64,000 bases of DNA from Actinocorallia sp. API 0066 (lineage in GTDB: Bacteria; Actinomycetota; Actinomycetes; Streptosporangiales; Streptosporangiaceae): contig NZ_JAJLQY010000001.1 of assembly GCF_020991275.1 (NCBI RefSeq), forward strand, positions 124,001 to 188,000. Reading direction: 5' to 3'. The notes under the pieces were generated by a model. That model was not told where the DNA came from, searched no databases, and worked only from the letters and a program-made list of their open reading frames with translations. A program made the translations under genes and the position numbers. How positions within the stretch are numbered: position 1 is the first letter of the stretch; the number at the start of each line of letters is the position of its first letter. Below are positions 37,222 to 46,221 of the stretch, one piece after another.

Positions 37222-37527
37222 ATGGCTCAACTCCCCGAAGACCTTCGTGCCAGTCTGCGCTTCTTCGCCCTCTACCTGGCCAACGGCACGCTCGACCCCG
37301 ACCTCCTCGACGGTGTCGACTACCTGCCCGTCCTGACGAAGTCCCCGGCGGCGCTGGAAACCGCCTTCACCATCTTCACCAACGTCCTCGACATCGACGA
37401 GGACGGCCAGGTGGACGACGGCGACGCCTACTACCGGACCGCCCAATGGATTCGCTACTACTGCGACCCCGCCTACGTCGTCACCCCGCCCTTCGAGGAC
37501 TGGGAGACCCGCCCGGCCGGCACCTGA
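37222..37527 (+). CDS. Conserved hypothetical protein, 101 aa
   Basis: A short acidic soluble protein, LRASLRFFALYLANGTLDPD followed by GVDYLPVLTKSPAALETAFT, DIDEDGQVDDGDAYYRTAQW, then RYYCDPAYVVTPPFEDWE. Similar small proteins of unknown function occur in many actinomycetes (I believe a DUF7677-like family, not verified). The DIDEDGQVDDGD loop looks like an EF-hand-type acidic turn, but a full EF hand is not evident. The ATG at 37222 was chosen because the frame upstream is Gly/Arg-rich shadow. The 276 bases upstream of the start show nothing else I can support. Confidence 0.75.
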   Translation: MAQLPEDLRASLRFFALYLANGTLDPDLLDGVDYLPVLTKSPAALETAFTIFTNVLDIDEDGQVDDGDAYYRTAQWIRYYCDPAYVVTPPFEDWETRPAGT

Positions 37528-37595
37528 CGCCGAAGTGCGGACACCCGCTACCGGGGGCGGCCTGCTGGCGTCCCCGGTAGCCGAGGCCGCGCGGG

Positions 37596-38246
37596 TCAGG
37601 TGGGGTGGGCGGGGTGGGGTGTGGTCCGGGCGTGGGCGAGGAGGGCCGGGTAGTCGGTGGCGGCGCCGCGGAGGAGGGTTTCGACGGTGTTGGTGGCTTC
37701 GGCCGGGGTGAGGTGGTGGCCGAACTGGGCGCGGTAGTGGACGAGGGAGGCCAGGAGGTCGAGCAGGTGGGCGGGGTCGGTGTCGGGGCGGAGGTCGCCC
37801 CGCGCGCGGGCGCGGTCGAGGGTGCGGGCCACGGCGTGGCGGGAGGGCTCGACCACGGTTTCCAGATAGCGCGCGCGCAGGTCGGGGTCCGTGGCGCACT
37901 CGGCGTACAGGGCGGTGAGGACGTCCGGGCGGATCGTGCGGTAGGCGGCGAGGAAGACCGAGAGGCTCTCATCGAGGTCGCACAGGGTGCAGCCCGTGTC
38001 GGGGGGCGTGGGGACGTCCAGCCGGGTCGCGATGGCGGCGAGCGCCAGGGGGGCGCGTCCGGGCCAGCGCCGGTAGATCGCGGGCCTTGACGTGCCCGCG
38101 CGCCGGGCGACCTCTTCGAGGCTGAGGGCCGCGTAGCCCCCCTGGTCGAGGACGGTGAGCGCGGCGGCGAGCACGGCGTCGTCGATCTGCGGGTCGCGCG
38201 GCCGACCGGCCCCGCTGCCCGTGGCGGCGCCGCGCGATGGGGACAT
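37596..38246 (-). CDS. TetR family transcriptional regulator
   Basis: A 216-residue repressor-type protein. The N-terminal helix-turn-helix is at about 18-65 (VLDQGGYAALSLEEVARRAG, TSRPAIYRRWPGRAPLALAA). The C-terminal ligand domain is at about 75-200 with two cysteines (GCTLCDL), and the tail is Pro/His/Thr-rich. It is divergent from an MFS exporter across 88 bases that hold a 23-base palindrome. It most likely represses that exporter and itself until a drug or metabolite binds. Confidence 0.92.
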   Translation of the reverse strand: MSPSRGAATGSGAGRPRDPQIDDAVLAAALTVLDQGGYAALSLEEVARRAGTSRPAIYRRWPGRAPLALAAIATRLDVPTPPDTGCTLCDLDESLSVFLAAYRTIRPDVLTALYAECATDPDLRARYLETVVEPSRHAVARTLDRARARGDLRPDTDPAHLLDLLASLVHYRAQFGHHLTPAEATNTVETLLRGAATDYPALLAHARTTPHPAHPT

Positions 38247-38288
38247 GACGCCAGCGTACCGGGGCTGGCGCCGCCGGGGCCAATTCTG

Positions 38289-38311
38289 TTACGTTCCGGC
38301 ATGTAACGTAA
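38289..38311. promoter_or_regulatory. Probable TetR operator between regulator and MFS exporter
   Basis: TTACGTT and its exact complement AACGTAA are separated by 9 bases; an inner GTTAC/GTAAC symmetry overlaps it. It sits in the divergent promoter region, 24 bases before the MFS start. Confidence 0.6.
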
Positions 38312-38334
38312 TTGGCGCCCGGAGGGGGACGATC

Positions 38335-39774
38335 ATGGGACGACCGACCACGGAACCGGAAGCGCGTGCCACCGCACGGGAATGGCTGGGCCTCGCCCTC
38401 CTCGTGCTCCCGATGCTCGTGCTTGCGATGGACCTGACGGTGCTCTTCTTCGCGCTCCCGTCACTGACCACGGACCTCGACGCCACCCCCGGCCAGGCGC
38501 TCTGGATCGCGCACGTGTACGGCTTCCTCATCGCGGGCTTCCTCATCACCATGGGAAGGCTCAGCGACCGCTTCGGCGCGCGGCGCCTGCTGCTGTACGG
38601 GTCCGCCGCCTTCGCCGTGCTGTCCTGCGCCGCCGCCTTCGCGCCGACCGCCGGGGCGCTCATCGCCGCCCGCGCGCTGCTCGGCGTCGCGGGCGCGACC
38701 CTGATGCCGTCGCTGTTCTCGCTGCTGCGCACGATGTTCGCCGACGACGGGCAGCGCCGGTTCGCCGTCGCCGTCGTGTTCAGCGCCTTCTCGGCAGGCG
38801 GGGCGGTCGGGCCGCTCGTCGGCGGCGCGCTCCTCGAACACTTCTGGTGGGGGTCGGTGTTCCTGGTCGGCGTGCCGCCCGTCGTCGCGCTGCTGCTCGC
38901 CGGGCCCTACCTGCTCCCCGAACGGCGCGAGGCGACGGCGGCCCGCATCGACGTGCCGAGCGTCGGCCTGTCCGTCGTGGGGATGCTCGCGGTGGTGTAC
39001 GGGCTCCAGGAGATCGCCGCAGGGGTCGAGACGGGCGGTTTGCCTTGGCGCGATCTGGCGGCCGTCGCGGCGGGTGTGGCGGCGCTCGTCCTGTTCCTGC
39101 GCAGGCAGCGCCGGGTGGCGGACCCGCTCTTCGACCCCCGCCTTCTGGCCGACCGGCGGCTCTCCGCCTCTCTCGGGAGCCTTCTCCTCGTCGGCATCGG
39201 CATCGTCGGGGTCTTCTACCTCTTCACGCAGTACCTCCAGGGCGCTCGGGGGCTGAGCCCTCTGACGGCCGGTCTGTGGACGCTGCCATGGGTCGCCGTC
39301 AACATCATCGGTGCCCTGGCCGCCCCCGCTCTCGCCGCGCGCTTCCGCACCGCCTCCGTCGTCACGTGCGGCCTTGCCGTGGCCGCCTCGGGCGCCCTGC
39401 TCACGGCCTTCCTGGCGGACGCCTCCCTGCCCGCCCTCACCGCCGCCCTCTCCATCATCGGCCTGGGCCAGGGCGTCGCGTTCGCCCTCCTCAGCGACCT
39501 CATCATCGCCTCCGCCCCACCCGCCCACACCGGCTCGGCCGCCGCCGCCCAGGAGGTCGGCGGCGAACTCGGCGCCGCCCTCGGCATCGCCGCCGCCGGA
39601 ACCACCCACATCCTCCTCACCCATCCCACCACCCCCACCACATCTCTCACCCACTCCCTCCAGACCTACGCCGCCCTCACCACCGCCCTGATCCTCACCG
39701 CCACCCTCCTCACCCTCACCCTCCGCGACACCGCCCACCCCGAGGCCACCCCCGACAAAGCCGGACTCGCCTGA
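38335..39774 (+). CDS. MFS drug exporter (DHA2/QacA type, 14 TM)
   Basis: A 479-residue transporter. Motif D1 is seen in MDLTVLFFALPSLTTDLDA, motif A in MGRLSDRFGARRLLLYG and motif C in FSAFSAGGAVGPLVGGALLE, which identify proton-driven drug antiporters of the SmvA/QacA group. Membrane helices run from about residue 17 to 465. The ATG has GGAGGGGG upstream. It is controlled in all likelihood by the divergent TetR gene. The last ~200 bases are very C-rich with hardly any G, and the protein ends in a short Thr/Pro-rich tail. Confidence 0.93.
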   Translation: MGRPTTEPEARATAREWLGLALLVLPMLVLAMDLTVLFFALPSLTTDLDATPGQALWIAHVYGFLIAGFLITMGRLSDRFGARRLLLYGSAAFAVLSCAAAFAPTAGALIAARALLGVAGATLMPSLFSLLRTMFADDGQRRFAVAVVFSAFSAGGAVGPLVGGALLEHFWWGSVFLVGVPPVVALLLAGPYLLPERREATAARIDVPSVGLSVVGMLAVVYGLQEIAAGVETGGLPWRDLAAVAAGVAALVLFLRRQRRVADPLFDPRLLADRRLSASLGSLLLVGIGIVGVFYLFTQYLQGARGLSPLTAGLWTLPWVAVNIIGALAAPALAARFRTASVVTCGLAVAASGALLTAFLADASLPALTAALSIIGLGQGVAFALLSDLIIASAPPAHTGSAAAAQEVGGELGAALGIAAAGTTHILLTHPTTPTTSLTHSLQTYAALTTALILTATLLTLTLRDTAHPEATPDKAGLA

Positions 39775-39972
39775 ACACCCACAGCCCCGGATGAACACCG
39801 CCGAAGCGGGCATAGACCCCGCTCTGACCAGGATCCCCCTTCTTCCTGGACCTGGCGGAACAGGACCTCCCCCAGAACACCCTCTGGTTCACCGCCGCCG
39901 CCTCCTGACCCGGTGCGGGCGCGGTCACGGGCGCCCCGGAAAATGTCGGTGGCGGGTGGCAGAGTTCGGCGG

Positions 39973-40500
39973 GTGGAGATCGACGGGTTCTGGAAGTTGG
40001 TGGAGGAAGCTCGGCGGGGGGCCTCGGAAGGGGGCGCTGAGGGGGTGGCCGAGGCGACGGTCGCGTTGTTGGCTCGGCGGAGCGGAGCGGAGATCGTCGG
40101 GGCGGCTCAGCCGTTCTGGGACCTCATGGCGGTCTCGTATCGGGGGGAGCTGTGGGGGGCCGCGTACCTGATCAACGGCGGGGCCTCGGACGACGGGTTC
40201 GACTACTTTCGCGGGTGGCTGATCAGCCAGGGGCGGGAGGTGTTCGAGCGGGCGGTGGCCGATCCGGACTCGCTCGCGGAGGTTCCGGCGGTGCGGGCGG
40301 CGGCAGCCGCCGGGGAGGACCTGGAAGGGGAGGACATGCTGGGCGTCGCCTGGAACGCCCACCGGATCAGGACCGGGCGACGGCTTCCCGAGGGGGCCTT
40401 CACGATCCGGTATCCGGCGATCGAGTTCGGCTGGGACTTCGACGACGATGACGCGATACGACGGCGCCTGCCGCGCCTGTCACGGCTCTTCCTCGACTGA
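39973..40500 (+). CDS. DUF4240 domain protein
   Basis: A 175-residue protein. The start EIDGFWKLVEEAR, then ELWGAAYLINGGASDDGFDY, FRGWLISQGREVFERAVADP and GWDFDDDDAIRRRLPRL match the DUF4240 family, found alone or beside phage-resistance, toxin or regulatory genes in many bacteria; its function is unknown. It is soluble with no signal peptide. The GTG at 39973 begins the conserved domain; the frame is open upstream but Arg-rich. It stands alone between the MFS gene and the P450 gene. The 198 bases before it show nothing I can support. Confidence 0.85.
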   Translation: MEIDGFWKLVEEARRGASEGGAEGVAEATVALLARRSGAEIVGAAQPFWDLMAVSYRGELWGAAYLINGGASDDGFDYFRGWLISQGREVFERAVADPDSLAEVPAVRAAAAAGEDLEGEDMLGVAWNAHRIRTGRRLPEGAFTIRYPAIEFGWDFDDDDAIRRRLPRLSRLFLD

Positions 40501-40567
40501 GCCACCGGGTGGTGACGGCCGGGCTCGGGGTGAGCCCGGCGTCGGGTGACGGCCGGGCGGGTTGTGG

Positions 40568-41794
40568 TCAGGGGGTGGGGGTGAAGGCTACGGGGAGGTG
40601 GTCGAGGCGGTGGACGAGGAAGGTTTCCTTCCAGGTGAGGGTGGAGGGGGGGACGGTGAGGGTGAGGTCGGGGAGGCGGTCAAGGACGGCGGCGAAGACG
40701 ACCTCGCCTTCCAGGCGGGCGAGGGGGGCGCCGATGCAGAAGTGGATGCCGTGGCCGAAGCTGAGGTGGCCGTTGGTCTTGCGGCGCAGGTCGAGACGTT
40801 CGGGGGAGGGGAACTTCGACGTGTCGTAGTTGGCCGAGGGAGGGGAGAGGGCCACGTGCTCGCCGGCGGAGATCTCCACCCCGGCGAGGACGGTGTCGGC
40901 GGCGGCGAAGCGGTAGGTGATGCCGGAGACGGGGCTGTCCCAGCGGAGCAGCTCCTCGACGGCGTTCGACATGAGCGACCGGTCGGCGCGCAGGTCGGCG
41001 AGCTGGTCGGGGTGGCGCAGCAGCGCGAGGATCCCGTTCGCGATGAGGTTGACGCTCGTCTCGAAGCCCGCCGCGAGCAGCAGGAACGAGTTCGAGCGGA
41101 CTTCGAGGTCGGTGAGCCTGTCGTCCTTCTCCTGCGCGGCGATCATCGCGCTGATCATGTCGTCGCCCGGCTCGGCCCGGCGGCGCGCGACGAGCTCGGT
41201 CAGATACCGGTCGAACCACTGGCCCGCCGCGACGATGTCCCCGAAGTCGGACGAGGAGTTCGCGCCGGTGAGGATCTCGGCGTACTGCTCGAACTGGTCG
41301 CGGTCCTCGACCGGGACGCCGAGCAGCTCGCAGATGACCGCGATGGGCAGCGGCAGCGCGAGCGCCTCGACGAGGTCGATCTCGCCCTTGCCCACAAAGC
41401 CGTCGAGGAGCTCGTGGGTGATCTCGGCGACGCGCGGCCTGAGCCGTTCGATGCGGCGCGCGGTGAACGCCTGCGAGACGAGCTTGCGCAGCCGCGTGTG
41501 GTCCGGCGGGTCGGCGAACAGCATGTGCCGGGTCAGCACGAAGTCGTCGCTGGCCAGCCCGAGGTACTGGTGCAGTTCGGGCGCGGCGGCCGAGACCCCC
41601 CGGACGAGTTTGGGGTCGGCGAGCGCCTGCTTGACGGCGTCGTTCCCGGTGACGAGCCAGGACGGCATGCCGTCGGGCAGGATCACCCGGTGGACGGGGT
41701 CGTCCGAGCCGAGGACGGCGCGGAGCGCGACCGGGTCGGCGAAGTGCGCGGTCTCCAGCGCCACGGGTGCTGATCGTTCCAGGCTCTCGGTCAT
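40568..41794 (-). CDS. Cytochrome P450 (CYP105/107-like class I)
   Basis: A 408-residue soluble P450. The I-helix is LLLAAGFETSVNLIANG (oxygen-binding A-G-x-E-T), the ExxR motif is VEELLRWDSP, and the heme-binding loop is FGHGIHFCIGAPLARLEG with the Cys thiolate ligand. It would hydroxylate or otherwise oxidise a small molecule using electrons from ferredoxin; no ferredoxin gene is adjacent. It lies 5' to the WYL-regulator gene on the same strand and may be the left edge of the NRPS cluster or unrelated to it. The last 60 codons are C-rich. Confidence 0.93.
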   Translation of the reverse strand: MTESLERSAPVALETAHFADPVALRAVLGSDDPVHRVILPDGMPSWLVTGNDAVKQALADPKLVRGVSAAAPELHQYLGLASDDFVLTRHMLFADPPDHTRLRKLVSQAFTARRIERLRPRVAEITHELLDGFVGKGEIDLVEALALPLPIAVICELLGVPVEDRDQFEQYAEILTGANSSSDFGDIVAAGQWFDRYLTELVARRRAEPGDDMISAMIAAQEKDDRLTDLEVRSNSFLLLAAGFETSVNLIANGILALLRHPDQLADLRADRSLMSNAVEELLRWDSPVSGITYRFAAADTVLAGVEISAGEHVALSPPSANYDTSKFPSPERLDLRRKTNGHLSFGHGIHFCIGAPLARLEGEVVFAAVLDRLPDLTLTVPPSTLTWKETFLVHRLDHLPVAFTPTP

Positions 41795-41844
41795 GGCCCG
41801 TCCTCTCCTGCGGTGGGTTCGGACGGCAGTCTCGCCGCGGCGGG

Positions 41845-42813
41845 TTATGCCTGGGTTGTGCGGCTCGCCCGGGTGAACCGGTCGGCGATGCGGCGTACCT
41901 CCTCGCGCAGTTCGGGCGGGTCGAGCACGGCGAAGTCGGCGCCGACCATGCCGATGTGCAGGGCGAGCCCGTCCAGGGAGTTGGCGCCGGAGTGCAGGAT
42001 GCAGGACGTCGCGGAGACGACCTCGATGCGTCCGGCGGTCGGCGGGATGCGTTCGGCGACGCGGTCGGCGGGCGCGTGCATGAGGACGCGCGCCTGGTAG
42101 CGGTAGGGCGCGGACGCCACCTTCTGTGAGACGTAGGCGGTGAGGTCCTCGGCGGGCGGGGTCCGTGGCCGGAAGCGGGTGCCGGGTGTCAGCGGGAGGG
42201 AGATCCGGTCGGCGCGGAAGGTGCGCCAGTCGTCCTTCGCGACGTCGTAGCCGAGCAGGTACCAGCGGCGGCCCGTGTGCACGAGCCGGTAAGGCTCGAC
42301 GGTGCGGGTGGTGACCTCTCCCGCGTGCGTCCGGTAGGAGAACTTGACCTTCTCGTGCGCGCGGCAGGACGCGGCGAGGGCCGTCAGGAGGTCGGGGCCG
42401 ACGGTGGGCGCGCCGGGCCCGGTCAGCGGCAGCGTGACGGCGCTGAGCGCCTCGATGGACTCGCGCAGCCGCGCCGGGACGATCTGCTCCAGCTTCGCCA
42501 GGACCCGGATCGCGGTCTCCTCAAGCCCGGCGACGGTGCCGCCCGCCGCCGTCCGCAGGCCGACGGCGATGGCGACGGCCTCCTCGTCGTCCAGGAGCAG
42601 CGGCGGCATGACGGCGCCGGAGCCGAGCCGGTAGCCGCCCGCGACGCCCGGCACGGCGTGCACGGGGTAGCCGAGGGTCCGCAGCCTGTCGACGTAGCGG
42701 CGGATGGTCCGTGGGGTCACGCCGAGCCGCTCGGCGAGCTCGCCGCCGGTCCAGTCGCGGTGGACCTGGAGCAGCCGGAGCAGTCGCAGAAGTTGCGCCG
42801 CGGTTTCTGACAT
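41845..42813 (-). CDS. WYL-domain transcriptional regulator (YafY/DeoR-like)
   Basis: A 322-residue protein. The winged helix is at about 5-60 (RDWTGGELAERLGVTPRTIR then RYVDRLRTLGYPV), with VPGVAGGYRLGSGAVMPPLLL following. The WYL effector domain is at about 140-215 with YRLVHTGRRWYLLGYDVAKD, and a C-terminal WCX-type extension ends the protein. WYL regulators sense nucleic acids or small ligands. ATG 42813 is preferred since GGAGAG stands 10 bases before it; ATG 42822 is too close to that site. A perfect palindrome precedes it in the divergent gap to the MFS gene, fitting autoregulation and exporter control. Confidence 0.88.
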   Translation of the reverse strand: MSETAAQLLRLLRLLQVHRDWTGGELAERLGVTPRTIRRYVDRLRTLGYPVHAVPGVAGGYRLGSGAVMPPLLLDDEEAVAIAVGLRTAAGGTVAGLEETAIRVLAKLEQIVPARLRESIEALSAVTLPLTGPGAPTVGPDLLTALAASCRAHEKVKFSYRTHAGEVTTRTVEPYRLVHTGRRWYLLGYDVAKDDWRTFRADRISLPLTPGTRFRPRTPPAEDLTAYVSQKVASAPYRYQARVLMHAPADRVAERIPPTAGRIEVVSATSCILHSGANSLDGLALHIGMVGADFAVLDPPELREEVRRIADRFTRASRTTQA

Positions 42814-42835
42814 GTTCGCCATTCTCTCCGCGATA

Positions 42836-42854
42836 GCGGACAGGCGGTGTCCGC
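42836..42854. promoter_or_regulatory. Probable operator of the WYL regulator
   Basis: GCGGACA-GGCGG-TGTCCGC is a perfect 7-bp inverted repeat with a 5-base spacer, 23 bases upstream of the regulator's start and in the divergent gap to the MFS exporter. Confidence 0.6.
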
Positions 42855-42945
42855 GATTTCTCCTAGCGTTGCGGCCGCGCCACCTGAGTCCCCATCCGAT
42901 GTCCCCGTCCCGACGGAATCCCGTCTCACCGTGGGAGAGAATCCA

Positions 42946-44379
42946 ATGACCGAAGCACGACCGAATCCGCGCAGGTGGAAGGCGCTCGCCGTCCTCGCGC
43001 TCGTCCAGTTCCTCGTGTTCACCGACGGCACGATCGTCAACGTGGCGCTGCCGTCGATCCAGCAGGACCTCGATCTCGGGCAGAGCGCGCTGACCTGGGT
43101 CGTCAACGGCTACCTGTTGGCCGCAGGTGGCCTCCTGCTGCTCGGCGGCAGGCTCGCCGACCTGGTCGGCCGCCGCGCGATCTTCATGGCGGGCGCGACG
43201 CTGTTCGCGCTGGCGTCGCTGGCCGCCGCCCTGGCCGGGTCGGCCGAGATGCTGGTGGCCGCCCGGTTCGCGCAGGGTGTCGGCGAGGCGCTCGCGGTGC
43301 CGTCCGCGATGTCGCTCGTCGCCCTGCTGTTCACCGACGATGGCGAGCGCGCCAAGGCGTTCGGCGTCTGGGGCGGTCTGGCCGGTCTCGGCTCGACCGC
43401 GGGCGTGCTGCTCGGCGGTGTGCTCACCGACCTCATCAGCTGGCACTGGATCTTCTATGTGAACGTGCCGCTCGCGTTGGGCGCGGTGCTGCTCGTGCCC
43501 CGCCTGATCGAGGAGAGCCGGGCGCCCGGTGGGGCCCGGCCTGACTGGACGGGCGCCGTCCTCATCACCGGCGGCCTCATCGCCGTCATCCAGGGCATCC
43601 TCTCGCTCGCCGAGCACCCGTTCGCCAGTGTGAACGTGCTCGCGCCGCTGCTGGGCGGGCTCGCCGCCGTGACGCTGTTCGTGTTCCTCCAGTCGCGGGT
43701 CGCGAACCCGCTGGTGCCGTTGCGGTTCTTCCGGCACCGGGTCCGGGTGACGGGCAACGTCGCCATGGTCTTCCTGTCCAGCTCGACCGCCGCGATGTTC
43801 TTCCTGACGGTCGTGTACGTGCAGCAGATCCTGGGGTTCACCCCGTTGCAGAGCGGCCTGGCCTGGCTGCCGTTCATCGCGACGTTCATGATCGGCCTGA
43901 CCGTCACGATGAACCTGCTTCCGAAGATCGGGCCGCGCTGGCTGATCTCGGGCGCGCTGCTGCTGGCCGGTGTCGGCATGCTGCTGCTCGCCCGGATCCC
44001 GGTGGACGGCAGCTACCCGGCCGACCTGCTCTTCCCGCTCCTGCTCATCGGGCTGGGCGGCGGCGCGGCGACCCCGGCCACGCAGGTGGCGGCGCTGACG
44101 GACGTGTCCGGCGAGGACGCGGGCCTGGGCTCCGGCGTGATCACGACGGTCCTCCAGTTGGGCCAGGCGCTGGGTCTCGCCACGATCGTCACCGTCGCGA
44201 CGGCTTACGCCGCTGACAACGGAGGCACCGTCCAGGCGATCACCGAGGGCGACCAGCTCGCGTTCCTCGTGGCGGGCGCGGTGCTCGTCACCGGGTCGCT
44301 GGTGGTGGCGCTGCTGCTGCGCGCGAAGAAGTCCCCGGCCGCGGCGCCGGCCGGGGACGTCGCGGGGATCGGCGCCTAG
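42946..44379 (+). CDS. MFS exporter (DHA2/EmrB type)
   Basis: A 477-residue transporter with TDGTIVNVALPSIQQDLDLG, LTWVVNGYLLAAGGLLLLGG and RLADLVGRRAIFMAG (motif A), and GLGSTAGVLLGGVLTDL (motif C), 14 predicted membrane helices and a short Ala/Pro tail. It probably exports the product of the neighbouring NRPS cluster or a toxic compound sensed by the WYL regulator. The ATG at 42946 has GGGAGAG upstream; a longer frame upstream overlaps the operator. Its stop shares the CTAG tetranucleotide with the convergent methyltransferase stop. Confidence 0.93.
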   Translation: MTEARPNPRRWKALAVLALVQFLVFTDGTIVNVALPSIQQDLDLGQSALTWVVNGYLLAAGGLLLLGGRLADLVGRRAIFMAGATLFALASLAAALAGSAEMLVAARFAQGVGEALAVPSAMSLVALLFTDDGERAKAFGVWGGLAGLGSTAGVLLGGVLTDLISWHWIFYVNVPLALGAVLLVPRLIEESRAPGGARPDWTGAVLITGGLIAVIQGILSLAEHPFASVNVLAPLLGGLAAVTLFVFLQSRVANPLVPLRFFRHRVRVTGNVAMVFLSSSTAAMFFLTVVYVQQILGFTPLQSGLAWLPFIATFMIGLTVTMNLLPKIGPRWLISGALLLAGVGMLLLARIPVDGSYPADLLFPLLLIGLGGGAATPATQVAALTDVSGEDAGLGSGVITTVLQLGQALGLATIVTVATAYAADNGGTVQAITEGDQLAFLVAGAVLVTGSLVVALLLRAKKSPAAAPAGDVAGIGA

Positions 44380-45029
44380 ACGTCGATCTCGAAGAAGGCC
44401 ATCGAGCCCTTCATCCAGACCCTGTACGCCGAGAAGCGCTTGCCGAGCTCGGCGTCCAGGGTCTCCACCCGGTCGTGCAGGTTCTGGAACGACCCGGCCT
44501 TGTTGTAGGAGCGCATCATCCACCGGGTGAGCGGAGGCTGGTCGCGCTGGTCGCCGATGACCGTCGTGCCGAAGATCCGCGCGCCGGGCTCGGCGTAGGG
44601 CAGCAGGTGGTCGAAGACGACGGCCTTGTCCGCCATCGAGCCCGGCAGGCAGTGCAGCACGTTCTGCACGGCGAGCGAGGTGAAGCGCCGGTCGCCGAGG
44701 TCGAGCGGGTGCAGCACGTCGCGGACGAGGGTCTCGGGGGAGTACCGGGCGATCCGCTTCGCGACGGTGGAGAGCACGAGCTCGTTGAGGTCGGCGACGA
44801 CGATGGACGGCCGGGGCGTCGGGAAGGCGCAGCGGTCGAGGAAGTAGCCGCTGCCGGGCCCGAGGTCGAGGTGCCGGTCGCGCACGTTGCGGTCGTAGTG
44901 GTTCAGCATGACCCGCCGGGAGCAGCGCCACGCGACGGGGCACACGATGCCGAGCGCGATCGGGTCGTAGATGGCGAGGACGGGTCGGGTGTACATCTCG
45001 GCGTCGCCGCTGAGCGCGGGCTGGGTCAT
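44376..45029 (-). CDS. Class I SAM-dependent methyltransferase (NRPS cluster)
   Basis: A 217-residue methyltransferase with SAM-binding motif HLDLGPGSGYFLDR and acidic IVVADLNELVL, then LAVQNVLHCLPGS and PYAEPGARIFGTTVIGD. Members of this group are seen in actinomycete natural-product clusters. It lies 21 bases after the FAD monooxygenase gene, so both are one operon facing away from the NRPS genes. It could N- or O-methylate the aryl unit or the finished peptide; the target cannot be told from sequence. Confidence 0.88.
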   Translation of the reverse strand: MTQPALSGDAEMYTRPVLAIYDPIALGIVCPVAWRCSRRVMLNHYDRNVRDRHLDLGPGSGYFLDRCAFPTPRPSIVVADLNELVLSTVAKRIARYSPETLVRDVLHPLDLGDRRFTSLAVQNVLHCLPGSMADKAVVFDHLLPYAEPGARIFGTTVIGDQRDQPPLTRWMMRSYNKAGSFQNLHDRVETLDAELGKRFSAYRVWMKGSMAFFEIDV

Positions 45030-45050
45030 CGCGGGTCCTTCCTTGGCGTC

Positions 45051-46190
45051 TTAGGCGAAGTTGGCGAGCAGGTCGGTGGCGGCGACGCTGCCGGCCGCCG
45101 CCGCGAAGTACTTCTCGGTGAGCTCGGGCGCCGCCTGGACGGTCCGGAGCAGCGCGAGCCGCTCGGGTTCGACGGCGAGGCGGGCGACGGCGAGGGTCGA
45201 GCGGTAGTTGGCGAGGAGGATCCCGTCGCGCTGGTCGGCGAAGCGGCGGGCGGCGGCGTCCGGGTCGTCCGGGGCTTCGGGCCCGGCGAGCAGTTCGGCC
45301 TGGAGGAACGCGTCGGTGATGCCGCGCGCGGTGAGGGAGTCCTTGTGGTGTCCGGCGTCGCCGACGAGGACCCAGCCGGGCCCGGTGGCGGTGCGCAGGA
45401 AGTTGCGCTGGTCGCCGGTGCCGTAGAGCTGGGCGGCCCGGGACGCGCCGCGTAGCCGCTCGTGCAGGGACGGCGCGGTCAGCCGGATGTTCTCGGTGTA
45501 GGCGGTCTCGGCGTCGGCCCTGATCCGTTCGAACTCGGCCTGCCGGAAATAGGCGGCGACGAGCGTCTGGCCGTCGTTGGTGGGGATCGCCCCGATCCAG
45601 TGCCCTTCCCGCTGGTACTGCTCGAAGCCCGTCTCGACGCCGTCCCAGTAGCTGTAGTAGGCGCAGCTGAGCTTCGGGTGCTCCTGGTACTCGGCGGCCC
45701 CGACGAGCCGCGCGACGGTCGAGCGCATCCCGTCGGCGCCGACGACGAGCCGGGACCGCGCCTCCTCGACCGCCCCGCGCGGTGTCCGGTAGCGGACGCC
45801 GGTGACGCGTCCGTCGTCCTCCAGCAGGCCGAGCACGGTGCAGCGGTGCCGCACGTCGGCGCCCGCCTTGGCGGCTGCTTCGGCCAGGAGGGCGTCCAGG
45901 ACCGTCCGGCGCGGGGCGTAGGCGACGCCCGGGATGGGGCCTTCGAGCCGGATGTCGGCGACCTCGTAGCTCTGCCGGGTCAGCGCGGGCGCGCCGGTGC
46001 CCGCGACGTCGTCCAGGACGCCCCAGGCGCCCAGCCGCTCGGTGCCCGGCGGATGGATGTAGAGCGTCGAGAGCTTGTCGGCGCCGGGCCTCGCCCGGTC
46101 GAGGACGAGCACTTTCCGGCCGGAAGCGGCAAGCAGGAGGGCGGTGCCCGCTCCCGCGCACCGGGCGCCCACCACGATCACGTCGTACAT
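45051..46190 (-). CDS. FAD-dependent monooxygenase (group A, PHBH fold)
   Basis: A 379-residue flavoprotein. The N-terminal dinucleotide fold is VIVVGARCAGAGTALLLA with VLVLDRARPG. The middle DG motif is LVVGADGMRSTVARLVG, and the second FAD motif is GWVLVGDAGHHKDSLTARGI. These mark aromatic hydroxylase-type monooxygenases (with geranylgeranyl-reductase-like members). It is divergent from the first NRPS gene across 123 bases with a perfect palindrome. It likely hydroxylates or oxidises the aryl or heterocycle unit of the product; inference only. Confidence 0.9.
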   Translation of the reverse strand: MYDVIVVGARCAGAGTALLLAASGRKVLVLDRARPGADKLSTLYIHPPGTERLGAWGVLDDVAGTGAPALTRQSYEVADIRLEGPIPGVAYAPRRTVLDALLAEAAAKAGADVRHRCTVLGLLEDDGRVTGVRYRTPRGAVEEARSRLVVGADGMRSTVARLVGAAEYQEHPKLSCAYYSYWDGVETGFEQYQREGHWIGAIPTNDGQTLVAAYFRQAEFERIRADAETAYTENIRLTAPSLHERLRGASRAAQLYGTGDQRNFLRTATGPGWVLVGDAGHHKDSLTARGITDAFLQAELLAGPEAPDDPDAAARRFADQRDGILLANYRSTLAVARLAVEPERLALLRTVQAAPELTEKYFAAAAGSVAATDLLANFA

Positions 46191-46221
46191 GACCGAGACC
46201 TTCAGGGCCCGCAGTTAGCGC

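Noticed and set aside
41845-46161. A single 1438-codon minus frame that ends as the WYL regulator
   Set aside because: Only the last ~322 codons are real; the rest is shadow of the MFS, methyltransferase and monooxygenase genes.
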